Assembly (NCBI GenBank): GCA_025351405.1
Contig: JANXVZ010000030.1
Span: 1 to 64,000, forward strand
Reading direction: 5' to 3'
DNA: 64,000 nucleotides
From: Sphingomonadales bacterium
GTDB taxonomy: Bacteria; Pseudomonadota; Alphaproteobacteria; Sphingomonadales; Sphingomonadaceae
Under the pieces are notes generated by a model. It made no database searches, was not told the origin of the DNA, and saw only the letters and a program-made list of their open reading frames with translations. Shown here one piece after another: positions 20,251-28,175 of the stretch. Both the position numbers and the translations under genes were made by a program. Every line of letters begins with the position of its first letter. Position 1 is the first letter of the stretch.

Positions 20251-21578
20251 CGCGCCGCCGTCCTCGCCGCCCGCGCTTCCTGCGCCGCCGGCAGCACCAC
20301 CAGCGGCGGCTCGGGCAGGGTCGCCGTCGCCTTGGCGGCCAGCGCCGGTTGCGCCGCTGTCGGCGGTGCGCCCTGCATCTTCAGGTTCAGGTTGACCATC
20401 GGGCCGTCGCTGACCATCACGCCGGCATCGGCGGTCGCGCCGCCGCCGCCCGGGATGGTATAGCCGGTCACCCCGTCCCACATCACCGGCGGCAAGGTGC
20501 CGCCCAGCGCGCCGGCGATCTCCACCCCGCCGGGAAACGCCGGCTTGCCGCCGTTGCCGGCATAGCGGTTGTCACGCACCATGATGGCGCGCGGCAACGG
20601 GTTGTAGTTCACATCGGTAAAGCTGCGCGGGTAGGCGACGATCATCACGCCGTTGCCGTTGTTGCCGCCGATATCATTGTCGAAGACATGGATGTCGCGG
20701 TTGGCCATCACCATCACCCCGGTGCCGGGTGGCACGCTGGCGACGATGTTGCCCTTGCCGGCAAAGTTGGGAAGGTTGTTGGCGACGACCTGGTTGTGGA
20801 ACAGCCGCACGCCATGGCCGCCCTGTTGCGGCAGGTCGGGCAAGTCGAACACCAGGATGCCGCCGGTGTTGCCGGTGGCGACATTGTCATGGACATCGGC
20901 GTAGTAGCTGTTCTCGATCTCGATCCCCGCGACATTGCCCTCGGCACGGTTGCCGCGCACGATGATCTGCTGCGACTGGCCGACATAGATGCCGGCATCG
21001 GAGGCACCCCGCACGAAGACCCTGTCGATGAGCACGTGCTGCGAGGCGACCGGATAAACGCCATAGGCGCCATTGCTGGCCTTTGGCCCGCCGGTCCATT
21101 CGACACGCAGGTTGACGAAGCTGATGCCGTCGCTGCCCTTGGACTTGATGCCGTTGCCCCTGGCATTTTCCACCGCAAGATCGCGGACCAGAACGTTGCT
21201 GGCGGTGATCAGCAGTCCCTCGCCCTCACCCTTCTGGCCAGTGAAATCGAGAATTGTCCGGCCCGGCCCGGCCCCCGCCACGGTAACGCCGGCGACGTCG
21301 AGCGACAGGCCATCGCCGAGGGCAAAGCGCCCGGCCGACAGCCGCACGGTGTCGCCGGTCTTTGCGTCGATAAGCGCCGTCTGCAAGCGTTCCTGGGCGT
21401 CGGCACCCGGCTGCACCACCAGCACCCGCGCCTGCGCCGGAGCAGCGGCCATCAGCGCGACCGCGATCAGTGTAATCGACGACAACGTTGTGGATGGCAG
21501 GGGGGTGGATAGCAGCGGCGCGGATGACAGCGGGGCAGATAGCGGCGGCGCCGACCCCAGGCATGGCAACTTGTGCAT
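20247..21578 (-). CDS. Exported parallel beta-helix repeat protein (TIGR03805-like)
   Basis: About 443 residues. After an unusually long signal region there is a right-handed parallel beta-helix with recurring short rungs such as 'SNVLVRDLAVENARGNGIKSKGSDGISFVNL', 'VLIDRVFVRGASDAGIYVGQSQQIIVRGN' and 'NTGGILVFDLPDLPQQGGHGVRLFHNQV'. Similar folds act on polysaccharides or pectin, but this family is uncharacterised. GGGAGG lies 6 nt before the ATG at 21578; a second ATG directly upstream (21581) is possible. The pre-cleavage region carries pentapeptide repeats (PLSSA/PLLST/PLPST). It is paired with the diheme cytochrome downstream (ATGA overlap). Confidence 0.87.
   Translation of the reverse strand: MHKLPCLGSAPPLSAPLSSAPLLSTPLPSTTLSSITLIAVALMAAAPAQARVLVVQPGADAQERLQTALIDAKTGDTVRLSAGRFALGDGLSLDVAGVTVAGAGPGRTILDFTGQKGEGEGLLITASNVLVRDLAVENARGNGIKSKGSDGISFVNLRVEWTGGPKASNGAYGVYPVASQHVLIDRVFVRGASDAGIYVGQSQQIIVRGNRAEGNVAGIEIENSYYADVHDNVATGNTGGILVFDLPDLPQQGGHGVRLFHNQVVANNLPNFAGKGNIVASVPPGTGVMVMANRDIHVFDNDIGGNNGNGVMIVAYPRSFTDVNYNPLPRAIMVRDNRYAGNGGKPAFPGGVEIAGALGGTLPPVMWDGVTGYTIPGGGGATADAGVMVSDGPMVNLNLKMQGAPPTAAQPALAAKATATLPEPPLVVLPAAQEARAARTAAR
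21490..21549. repeat. Four tandem 15-bp units inside the beta-helix gene
   Basis: Units at 21490, 21505, 21520 and 21535 follow the pattern g-y-g/a-g-at-rrcag-ssgg-s. On the coding (minus) strand they encode five-residue repeats in the Ser/Pro/Leu-rich segment before the hydrophobic core of the signal peptide. The 15-bp period keeps frame, so copy-number change would lengthen or shorten the n-region without disrupting the gene. Confidence 0.8.
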
Positions 21579-21618
21579 CATGATCCTCCCCGGCAGACGT
21601 CGCGGTCTGCATTGCCGT

Positions 21619-22392
21619 CTACATTGCCGAAATGCCGCCATCGACATACAGGCCATGGCCGGTCACCATCTTGGCTTCGTCCGACGCAAGATAGACCGCG
21701 GCCCAGGCGATGTCGTCGGGTTCGCCCACTGCGCCGAGCGGGATCTGCCGGCCCAGCTTGGCCAATCCCTCCTCGCGACCCAACGCGCCGGTAAGGCCGT
21801 CGAGGATCGGCGTGTCGATGAAGACGGGATGGATGGAGTTGCAGGTGATGCCATACCGCTGCTTGGCACAATGCAACGCGACGGACTTGGTCAGGTGGCG
21901 AACGCCGGCCTTGGCGCTGTTGTAGGCGGCGCTGTTGTGCCCCGCGATGACGCCGGCGATCGACGAGATATTGACGATGGAGCCGCGCACGCCGGTCGCC
22001 TTTACCGTGCGCGCCATCAACGGCAGGGCGAGCTTGCAGCCAAAGAACACGCTGTCGAGGTCGATGGAATGGACGCGGCGCCAGTCCTCGAATGTCGTCG
22101 CCTCGACGGTGCTGCCTGCTGCAATCCCGGCATTGTTGACAAGGATGTGCACGCCGCCGAACTGTTCTTCGGCAAAGGCCAGTGCCGCTTCCCATTGTTC
22201 AGGGCTGGTCACATCATGGCCGATGCTGACGGCGGCGGCGCCGATTTTTGCAGCTTGTGCAGCGGCACCGGCAGCATTGATGTCGGTCAGCACGACGCGC
22301 GCGCCTTCACTGGCGAATTTGGCGGCCATGGCAGCGCCCAGTCCCTGTGCGGCGCCGGTGATCAGCGCGACTTTGTCGGCCAGACGGTTCAT
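21619..22392 (-). CDS. SDR family NAD(P)-dependent dehydrogenase
   Basis: 257 residues of a classical short-chain dehydrogenase: cofactor motif TGAAQGLGA at 13-21, 'DVTS', NNAG near residue 92, catalytic Ser in 'NISSIAG' and YNSAK (YxxxK) near residue 160, and the C-terminal 'YVDGGISAM'. An acidic residue after the second beta strand ('VVLTDINAAG') favours NAD over NADP. GGAAGG precedes the ATG. It is 40 bp upstream of the beta-helix/diheme cytochrome pair on the same strand and probably cotranscribed, so it may oxidise an alcohol in the same unknown pathway. The minus frame is open far upstream of the ATG, but that region is antisense to the TonB receptor. Confidence 0.92.
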   Translation of the reverse strand: MNRLADKVALITGAAQGLGAAMAAKFASEGARVVLTDINAAGAAAQAAKIGAAAVSIGHDVTSPEQWEAALAFAEEQFGGVHILVNNAGIAAGSTVEATTFEDWRRVHSIDLDSVFFGCKLALPLMARTVKATGVRGSIVNISSIAGVIAGHNSAAYNSAKAGVRHLTKSVALHCAKQRYGITCNSIHPVFIDTPILDGLTGALGREEGLAKLGRQIPLGAVGEPDDIAWAAVYLASDEAKMVTGHGLYVDGGISAM

Positions 22393-22614
22393 TGCGGTAT
22401 CCTTCCCCAGATGCGGCCACCATGGCGGCGCCGGACCTCGCCCGCAAGCACCCGCGACTGCACTTGCCCGTCCGGGGACAGTGTGTTGAACCTGCAACAG
22501 CCTGTCAGCTTTCGCAGGGTGCGACCCGCGCACCGCATTGGCCGGCCCGCAGGAATCGGTTAATCGTCTTGAACGTGGGCACGGGGCAATCCCGGTCGCG
22601 CTTGGGGAGAGATC

Positions 22615-25323
22615 ATGAAGAAGATCCTGCTGGCTTCGGCCGCGCTGTTGGTGTTCCCGTCCGCTGTACTTGCCCAGAACGCTTCGCAGACTGCTGCAGC
22701 AGCGCAGGGCGACGTCAACGAGATCATCGTTACAGCGACGAAACGCAGCCAGGTCTTGTCCGATGTTCCGATTGCCGTCAGCGCGGTCTCGGCTGAACAG
22801 CTCAAGCACTCCGGCGGCAGCGATATCCGCCAGCTCAACCAGCTCGCGCCATCGCTGCTGGTTTCGACCGCGACGACCGACAGCAATGCCGCGGCGCGCA
22901 TCCGCGGCATCGGCACGGTCGGGGAAAACCCCGGGCTCGAATCCTCGGTGGCGTTGTTCATCGATGGTGTCTACCGCTCGCGCACCGGCGTCGGCTTGAC
23001 CGAACTGGGGGAAATCGAGCGCGTCGAGGTGTTGCGCGGGCCGCAGGGCACGCTGTTCGGCCGCAACGCATCGGCCGGCCTGATCAACATCGTCACCGCC
23101 CAGCCCAAGTTCGAATTCGGCGGCGGCGCCGAGGTGTCGTACGGCAATTTCAACGCATGGCGTCTTGCCGGGTCGGTGACCGGGCCGATTGCCGGCGACA
23201 AGGTCGCCTTCCGGCTCGACGGCGTCTACAACAAGCGCGACGGCTTCCTCCCCGACGTCATCTCGGGCCGCGAGACCGGCAATCGCGATCGGTACCTGCT
23301 GCGCGGGCAGTTGCTGTTCAAGCCCAGCGACGACTGGTCGGTGCGGCTGATCGGCGACTATAGCCACAAGAACGAGGAATGCTGCGGGGCCGTCTATCTG
23401 GCGCCGGTGCAGAACGCCACGCGCGATGCCGCGGGCAACCTCGTGCTCGGGCCGAACACGCTCGCCAACGTCATCCGCAGCCTTGGCGGCGTCATCCCGT
23501 TGCCGACCGACAACGCCAAGTTCGTCCGCCAGGCCTCGATCACGCCGGGGACCAGCTATGAACAGCGCACCCGCGACTGGGGTGTTTCGGCAGAGGTCAA
23601 CGGCTCGATCGGCAGCGCCGGCATCACCTCGATCACCGCCTATCGCGAATACAAGAACGACGGCGCCCAGGACGGCGATTTCAGCAACCTCGACATTCTC
23701 CGCCGCGCCGATCTGCAGCGCAAGTTCCAGACCTTCAGCGAGGAACTGCGCCTGCAGGGCAAGGCCTTTGGCGACCGGCTCGATTATCTCGTCGGCGCAT
23801 ATTACGCCCATGAAACGCTGACCTATGTCGACGACCTCAAGTTCGGCGCCGACAGCGAACGCTTCGGCAACTGCCTGTTTTCGGAAAGCTTCGGCCGCGC
23901 GCTCGGCCTGCCGGGCCTGGTCAATACCGCCGACAGCAGCTGTTTCAACCGCACGCTGGCCGCTGCCATCCCGAGCGCCACGATCAAGGGTCTTGCCGGA
24001 CTGTCGCCACTCGGGGCCGGCGGCTTCGATCCGCGCGGCGGCTATGCCAACATCGCGGCCGCCATCGGCTATGTGCCGCCGGCCGGCACAAACCTGATCA
24101 ACGGCACCGGCATCACCGCCGATCGCTATCACCAGGTCGATCGCAACTATGCCATCTTCACCCACAACGTGCTGTCGATCGTGCCGGACAAGCTGCTGCT
24201 GACCATCGGCTTGCGCTACACCAACGATGAAAAGAAGCTTGATACCAGCTTCAACCACACCAACGGCTTCTGCGCCGCGCTGCGGGCCACTGCCCTGGTT
24301 GGCCTGTCGGGCATCCCCTGCGCCATCAACGGCACCGCAGGCCCGGGCTTTGCCTCATCGGCCCCCGGCGCCACCAAGAAGGAGGATCGGCTGACCGGCA
24401 CCGCCGTGCTGTCATTCAAGCCTGTCGACGAAGTGCTGACCTATGCCAGCTACTCGCGCGGCTACAAGGCGGGCGGTTTCAACCTCGATACCGCGGCCCT
24501 GGCGCCGGCGGCACCCAGCGCCTTCAATCTCCAGTTCGATCCGGAGATCGTCAACGCCTATGAACTCGGCGCCAAGCTCGATCTGAGGCAGTTCAAGCTC
24601 AACGCCGCGCTGTTCTATGAATCGTTCAAGAACTTCCAGCTCAACCTGTTCAACGGCACCAACTTCCAGGTCACCAACGTCGAGGCCTGCAAGGATGATT
24701 TCGGCGGCCGCGACACCGATGCCATCGCCAACAACAGCACCTGCCCGGCAGACAGGCTGAAGGATGGTGTCACCTCCAAGGGTGTCGAGCTTGAGGCCTA
24801 TCTCTACCCGACCAGCGATATCGCGGTGACCGCCGGCATGACCATCGCCGACACCAAATATGCCAAGAACCTGACCGGAACCGCTGGCTCGTCGCTGGGC
24901 ACGGCGCTGTTCCAGCTTCCGGGCCGGGCGCTGTCGAACTCGTCCAAATATGTCGTGACCGGCAGCTTTGCCTGGACCCCGACGATTTCGGAAAAGTTCT
25001 CCAGCCTGGTCTATGTCGATTTCCGCTATCAGTCGGCGCTCAACACCGGCTCGGATCTCGATTTCGAAAAGATCCAGCAGGGCTTTGCCGTGGTCAACGC
25101 CCGCCTTGGACTTTACGGGCCTGATCGCAAGTGGGGCCTCGAATTCTGGGCGCAGAACCTGCTCAACGAAACCTATCAGCAGATTGCCGCCGATGCGCCC
25201 GCACAGGGCGGCGGCACGATCCGGGGTGTCGCGGGCGGCATCCAGGCGAGCTCGAACCAGCTTTACATCACCTTCCCGGCAGAGCCGCGGACCTATGGTG
25301 TAACGCTGCGCACGAAGTTCTGA
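22615..25323 (+). CDS. TonB-dependent outer-membrane receptor
   Basis: 902 residues: signal peptide (MKKILLASAALLVFPSAVLAQ), TonB-box region 'NEIIVTATKRSQVLSDVPIAVSAVSAEQL', plug domain with 'RIRGIGTVGENPG ... VEVLRGPQGTLFGRNASAGLINIVT', and a 22-strand barrel ending 'TYGVTLRTKF'. GGGGAGAG precedes the ATG. This subgroup is strongly expanded in sphingomonads, where members take up plant or aromatic compounds and oligosaccharides. It is divergent (222 bp) from the SDR/beta-helix/diheme-cytochrome operon, suggesting a shared substrate, which is an inference from position only. Confidence 0.93.
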   Translation: MKKILLASAALLVFPSAVLAQNASQTAAAAQGDVNEIIVTATKRSQVLSDVPIAVSAVSAEQLKHSGGSDIRQLNQLAPSLLVSTATTDSNAAARIRGIGTVGENPGLESSVALFIDGVYRSRTGVGLTELGEIERVEVLRGPQGTLFGRNASAGLINIVTAQPKFEFGGGAEVSYGNFNAWRLAGSVTGPIAGDKVAFRLDGVYNKRDGFLPDVISGRETGNRDRYLLRGQLLFKPSDDWSVRLIGDYSHKNEECCGAVYLAPVQNATRDAAGNLVLGPNTLANVIRSLGGVIPLPTDNAKFVRQASITPGTSYEQRTRDWGVSAEVNGSIGSAGITSITAYREYKNDGAQDGDFSNLDILRRADLQRKFQTFSEELRLQGKAFGDRLDYLVGAYYAHETLTYVDDLKFGADSERFGNCLFSESFGRALGLPGLVNTADSSCFNRTLAAAIPSATIKGLAGLSPLGAGGFDPRGGYANIAAAIGYVPPAGTNLINGTGITADRYHQVDRNYAIFTHNVLSIVPDKLLLTIGLRYTNDEKKLDTSFNHTNGFCAALRATALVGLSGIPCAINGTAGPGFASSAPGATKKEDRLTGTAVLSFKPVDEVLTYASYSRGYKAGGFNLDTAALAPAAPSAFNLQFDPEIVNAYELGAKLDLRQFKLNAALFYESFKNFQLNLFNGTNFQVTNVEACKDDFGGRDTDAIANNSTCPADRLKDGVTSKGVELEAYLYPTSDIAVTAGMTIADTKYAKNLTGTAGSSLGTALFQLPGRALSNSSKYVVTGSFAWTPTISEKFSSLVYVDFRYQSALNTGSDLDFEKIQQGFAVVNARLGLYGPDRKWGLEFWAQNLLNETYQQIAADAPAQGGGTIRGVAGGIQASSNQLYITFPAEPRTYGVTLRTKF

Positions 25324-25334
25324 GCGCAGTACGT

Positions 25335-25359
25335 CCCGGCGCGGCATAGCTGCGCCGGG
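25335..25359 (+). terminator. Stem-loop after the second TonB receptor
   Basis: cccggcgc (25335-25342) pairs perfectly with gcgccggg (25352-25359) across a 9-nt loop, 11 bp after the TGA. There is no T-tract. It sits in the 191-bp convergent gap before ccmE, where nothing else is evident. Confidence 0.5.
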
Positions 25360-25514
25360 GCTCGCGCAAGATAGGCCGGCACGGCGGCGGCGCCTCCGCC
25401 GAACCTGTCCCCAGATTTTCGGCGGCGTCAGCACGGCCTTTGCCAGCGCAGGCTGGCATGACCGCGTTTGAGGAAAGTGCGAACCCGCGTTGGCGTGGCG
25501 GCTTCCCTCGCCGC

Positions 25515-25949
25515 CTATTCGACCTTGCCGGCGACCTTGTGCAGCGCGCCCGCGACCTCGGGCGGCATATATTTCTCGTCGTGCTTGGCAAGGATGGTAT
25601 CCGCGGTGAACACCCCCGATGCCGGGTCGATCTTGCCTTCGGCGATGACGCCCTGGCCCTCGCGGAACAGGTCGGGGAGGATGCCGGTATAGGCCACAGG
25701 CCATGTCCTGGCGTTGTCGGTGACGATGAAGTGCACGGTGCTGCCGTCCTTCTTCAGCGTGCCTTTCTCGACCATGCCGCCAAGCCGTATGGCCTCGGTC
25801 GGCGGCGCCTTGCCGACAAGGTCGGACGGTGCGTAAAAATAGGTCGCCTTGCTCCCCAGCGTCGAGAAGGCCAGCGCCCCCGCACCGCCGAGCGCGATCA
25901 TCGCGCCGACGACCAGCGTCAAACGCTGGTGCTTTGCCTTCAATTTCAT
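25515..25949 (-). CDS. ccmE: Cytochrome c maturation protein CcmE (haem chaperone)
   Basis: 144 residues with one N-terminal membrane anchor ('QRLTLVVGAMIALGGAGALAFS') and a periplasmic OB-fold. The haem-binding histidine lies in 'LAKHDEKYMPPEV' near residue 127, followed by the expected tyrosine. CcmE receives haem from CcmC and hands it to the CcmF/H ligase. The start was set at the ATG that overlaps the ccmD stop (ATGA). The gene ends the ccmC-ccmD-ccmE operon; ccmA, ccmB, ccmF and ccmH are not in this window. Confidence 0.95.
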   Translation of the reverse strand: MKLKAKHQRLTLVVGAMIALGGAGALAFSTLGSKATYFYAPSDLVGKAPPTEAIRLGGMVEKGTLKKDGSTVHFIVTDNARTWPVAYTGILPDLFREGQGVIAEGKIDPASGVFTADTILAKHDEKYMPPEVAGALHKVAGKVE

Positions 25950-26095
25950 GGGCGGTTCCGCTTCAGCGCCTCGGAGCGGCGTTCGGCGGCGCGCATCGAC
26001 AGCCAGCTCCACGCCAGCAGCGCCACCAGCCCGCCGATGGTCAGCGCATAGGCCGGCCAGATATACGCGGTCCAAAGTTCGGGACGGTTGAGCAT
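25946..26095 (-). CDS. ccmD: Haem exporter protein CcmD
   Basis: A 49-residue protein (MLNRPELWTAYIWPAYALTI...) with one transmembrane helix and a basic Arg/Lys-rich tail, as expected for CcmD. It helps release haem-loaded CcmE from the CcmABC complex. Its ATG overlaps the ccmC stop by one base and its TGA overlaps the ccmE ATG, so all three genes are translationally linked. Confidence 0.92.
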   Translation of the reverse strand: MLNRPELWTAYIWPAYALTIGGLVALLAWSWLSMRAAERRSEALKRNRP

Positions 26096-26817
26096 CAGGC
26101 GAGCGCCTCGGCCAGCCGCCGCGAGCGCGCTTCGACCCGCTGCTCCGCCAGCATGGCGCGCATCCGCATCAGCACGATCGCCGCGAACAACAAGGTGAAA
26201 CCGCCAAGGCAGAGGAACAGCGGCAACAGCATATGGCCATCGATCGCCGACCCGGTCAGCTTGATGCTCGGCCCCTGATGAAGCGTGTTCCACCATTCGA
26301 CCGAATATTTGATGATTGGCAGGTTGATGACCCCGACGAGTGCCAGGATCGATGCTGCCCGGCGCTCCTCGCCGCGCTCGCCTTCCGATGCCGACAGCGC
26401 CAGATAGCCGAGATAGAGGAACAGAAGCACCAGCATCGATGTCAGCCGTGCGTCCCACACCCAATAGGTGCCCCAGGTCGGCTTGCCCCACAGCGACCCG
26501 GAAACGAGGCAGATGGCGGTGAACGCCGCGCCGGCCGGGGCGATGGCGCGTGCGGCGATGGTGGCGAGCGGATGCCGCCAGATCAGCGCCACGGCAGATG
26601 CGATGGCCAGGCTGAGATACCCGCCGGACCCGAGCCAGGCGGCCGGGACATGGACATACATGATGCGGACACTTTCGCCCTGCTGGTAATCCGGTGGCGA
26701 GGCGAACAACCCGATATACAGGCCGGCAACGGTCAGCGCGAGGCCGATCCACAGCGTCAATGGCGTGGCGACACGGGCGATGCGCAGGAAGCGGGCGGGA
26801 TTGGCGAAACGATGCAT
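26095..26817 (-). CDS. ccmC: Haem ABC transporter permease CcmC
   Basis: 240 residues with six membrane helices and the periplasmic tryptophan-rich (WWD) motif 'WGKPTWGTYWVWDARLTSML' near residue 115, plus the flanking haem-ligand histidines in 'MYVHVPAAWLGSGGY' and 'WWNTLHQGPSI'. CcmC attaches haem to CcmE. It is first in ccmC-D-E. A stretch of strong hairpins lies between it and infC upstream. Confidence 0.95.
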   Translation of the reverse strand: MHRFANPARFLRIARVATPLTLWIGLALTVAGLYIGLFASPPDYQQGESVRIMYVHVPAAWLGSGGYLSLAIASAVALIWRHPLATIAARAIAPAGAAFTAICLVSGSLWGKPTWGTYWVWDARLTSMLVLLFLYLGYLALSASEGERGEERRAASILALVGVINLPIIKYSVEWWNTLHQGPSIKLTGSAIDGHMLLPLFLCLGGFTLLFAAIVLMRMRAMLAEQRVEARSRRLAEALA

Positions 26818-26908
26818 TGCTCACGCTTTTAGCATGGGAAAGGCCGGGGGAAAGGGGGCGTTGTGGCGCGGGTGGGTTTGTGCTGGACCGCGGAAGTAGA
26901 AAGGAAGG

Positions 26909-27048
26909 GCATGGGCAAAGCCCATGCTGGCGTCAGACGCGTCCGGCGGGGAAGGCCCCGCCGCCGCGCTGGTCGGGTGAGGCGCGAGTCGCGCCGCAAG
27001 CGAAGGCTTGCTGCGGGCCGCGCCCGCGCCTCGATTTCATCGAGGCGC
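26909..27048. repeat. String of seven perfect short hairpins between infC and ccmC
   Basis: Seven perfect inverted repeats lie within 140 bp, with stem of 4-10 bp and loop of 3-4 nt: 26909-26927 (gcatgggc), 26930-26940 (gcgt), 26945-26962 (ggcgggg), 26981-26995 (ggcgcg), 26996-27011 (gcaagc), 27013-27027 (gcgggc) and 27026-27048 (gcgcctcgat). The last overlaps the infC stop codon. Stem sequences differ, so this is a structural rather than sequence repeat. It would fold in RNA from either strand. Possible roles are termination after infC, mRNA 3' protection, or a REP-like element. Confidence 0.8.
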
Positions 27049-27582
27049 TATCACCATCAACATCTGGCGGCCTTCCATCTTCGGCGTCTGCTCGACCTTG
27101 GCATAATCCGCCGCGTCGTCGCGCACCCGCTCCAGCAGCCGCAGCCCGAGTTCGCCATGCGAAAGCTCGCGGCCCCGGAAACGCAGCGTCAGCTTGACCT
27201 TGTCGCCTTCCTCGATGAAGCGCTGGACGGCCTTCATCTTGGTGCCATAATCATGGTCATCGATGTTGGGACGCATCTTGATCTCCTTGATCTCCTGCGT
27301 CTTCTGGTTCTTGCGGGCGGCAGCGGCCTTTTTCTGCGCCTCGTACTTGAACTTGCCGACATCGAGGATCTTGCACACCGGCGGGTCGGCACCGGGGGAT
27401 ACTTCGACAAGGTTCAAACCCACCTCATGCGCGGTGGCAATGGCTTCCTTGGTATAAAGGACGCCGAGGTTTTCACCGTCCTGGTCGATGACTCGAACCT
27501 TTGGAACGGTGATGAATTCGTCATAACGCGGGCCGTTCATCGGCGCCGGCGTGTTCATCATGCGGCGAGGGGGCGGGGGTAT
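27037..27582 (-). CDS. infC: Translation initiation factor IF-3
   Basis: IF-3 with N-domain 'NGPRYDEFITVPKVRVIDQDGENLGVL', a Lys/Ala-rich linker helix and the C-domain 'KEIKMRPNIDDHDYGTKMKAVQRFIEEGDKVKLTLRFRGRE'. It binds the 30S subunit and checks start-codon/initiator-tRNA pairing. The first ATG (27561) has no ribosome site. An ATA at 27582-27580, in frame, lies 8 nt after AGGAG (27595-27591) and adds PPPPRR, giving 181 residues. Non-AUG infC starts (AUU in E. coli) are known and allow IF-3 to repress itself, so AUA is the likelier start. infC is separated from thrS here by several genes. Confidence 0.93.
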   Translation of the reverse strand: MPPPPRRMMNTPAPMNGPRYDEFITVPKVRVIDQDGENLGVLYTKEAIATAHEVGLNLVEVSPGADPPVCKILDVGKFKYEAQKKAAAARKNQKTQEIKEIKMRPNIDDHDYGTKMKAVQRFIEEGDKVKLTLRFRGRELSHGELGLRLLERVRDDAADYAKVEQTPKMEGRQMLMVIAPR

Positions 27583-27590
27583 GGCAGTGT

Positions 27591-27595
27591 CTCCT
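27591..27595 (-). promoter_or_regulatory. Ribosome binding site that points to the AUA start of infC
   Basis: AGGAG on the minus strand, 8 nt from the ATA codon at 27582. From here to the ATG at 27561 the spacing would be 29 nt, too far for initiation, and the sequence directly before that ATG is C-rich with no anti-SD complement. Confidence 0.7.
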
Positions 27596-27698
27596 GACGT
27601 GCGGTAATGTGTTCATGTAGCGCGAGTTGGTGATAATCGAAAGGGCGCGGCCCGATTGTTGCCATAAAATCGTGGCGGCGACGCAATTGGGGCACAGC

Positions 27699-28175
27699 AT
27701 GGCAACCATCATCAGCAGCGCCGACGTGCCCGAACTGGCCGGCAGCCGCTACCCGCCGCCGCACGATGGGCCGTGTCGCGACCGCCGGGTCCGCCGGCTT
27801 GCCGACCATGTCGGGGTGCGCCAGTTCGGCGTCAACCTGTGCCGGATGCCGCCCGGCACCTGGTCGAGCCAGCGCCACCACCACAGCCATGAAGACGAGC
27901 TGCTGGTGATGATGACCGGCGAAATCAGCCTGGTCGACAACGATGGCGAACGCCTGTTGCGGCCGGGCGACGTCGTGGGTTTTCCGGCCGGCGACGGCAA
28001 TGCCCACCATCTCGTCAACCGATCCGGTGCCGATGCCACCTTTATCGCCATCGGCACCGACCATGCCGAAGACGTTTGCATCTACCCCGATATCGGCATG
28101 AAGATGCTGGCCTCGCTCTATTTCGCCGGGCAGAACCCCTATCAGACGCTGGCAGGCGACCGCTGGCCCAGCTGA
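27699..28175 (+). CDS. Cupin domain protein
   Basis: 158 residues starting MATIISSADVPELAG. A single cupin barrel with metal-binding motif 1 'HHHSHEDELLVMMTGEISLVDNDGE' near residue 63 and 'LRPGDVVGFPAGDGNAHHLVN' as motif 2. The three to four histidines and the glutamate fit a mononuclear metal site. Function is unassigned; the family includes sugar isomerases, dioxygenases and simple binding proteins. Its 3' end overlaps the convergent POT transporter gene by 34 bp. It is divergent from infC. Confidence 0.85.
   Translation: MATIISSADVPELAGSRYPPPHDGPCRDRRVRRLADHVGVRQFGVNLCRMPPGTWSSQRHHHSHEDELLVMMTGEISLVDNDGERLLRPGDVVGFPAGDGNAHHLVNRSGADATFIAIGTDHAEDVCIYPDIGMKMLASLYFAGQNPYQTLAGDRWPS

Noticed and set aside
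22393-24258. Long N-terminal extension of the SDR frame on the minus strand
   Set aside because: It runs through the whole antisense strand of the TonB receptor; the SDR fold starts at the ATG at 22392 with its own ribosome site.
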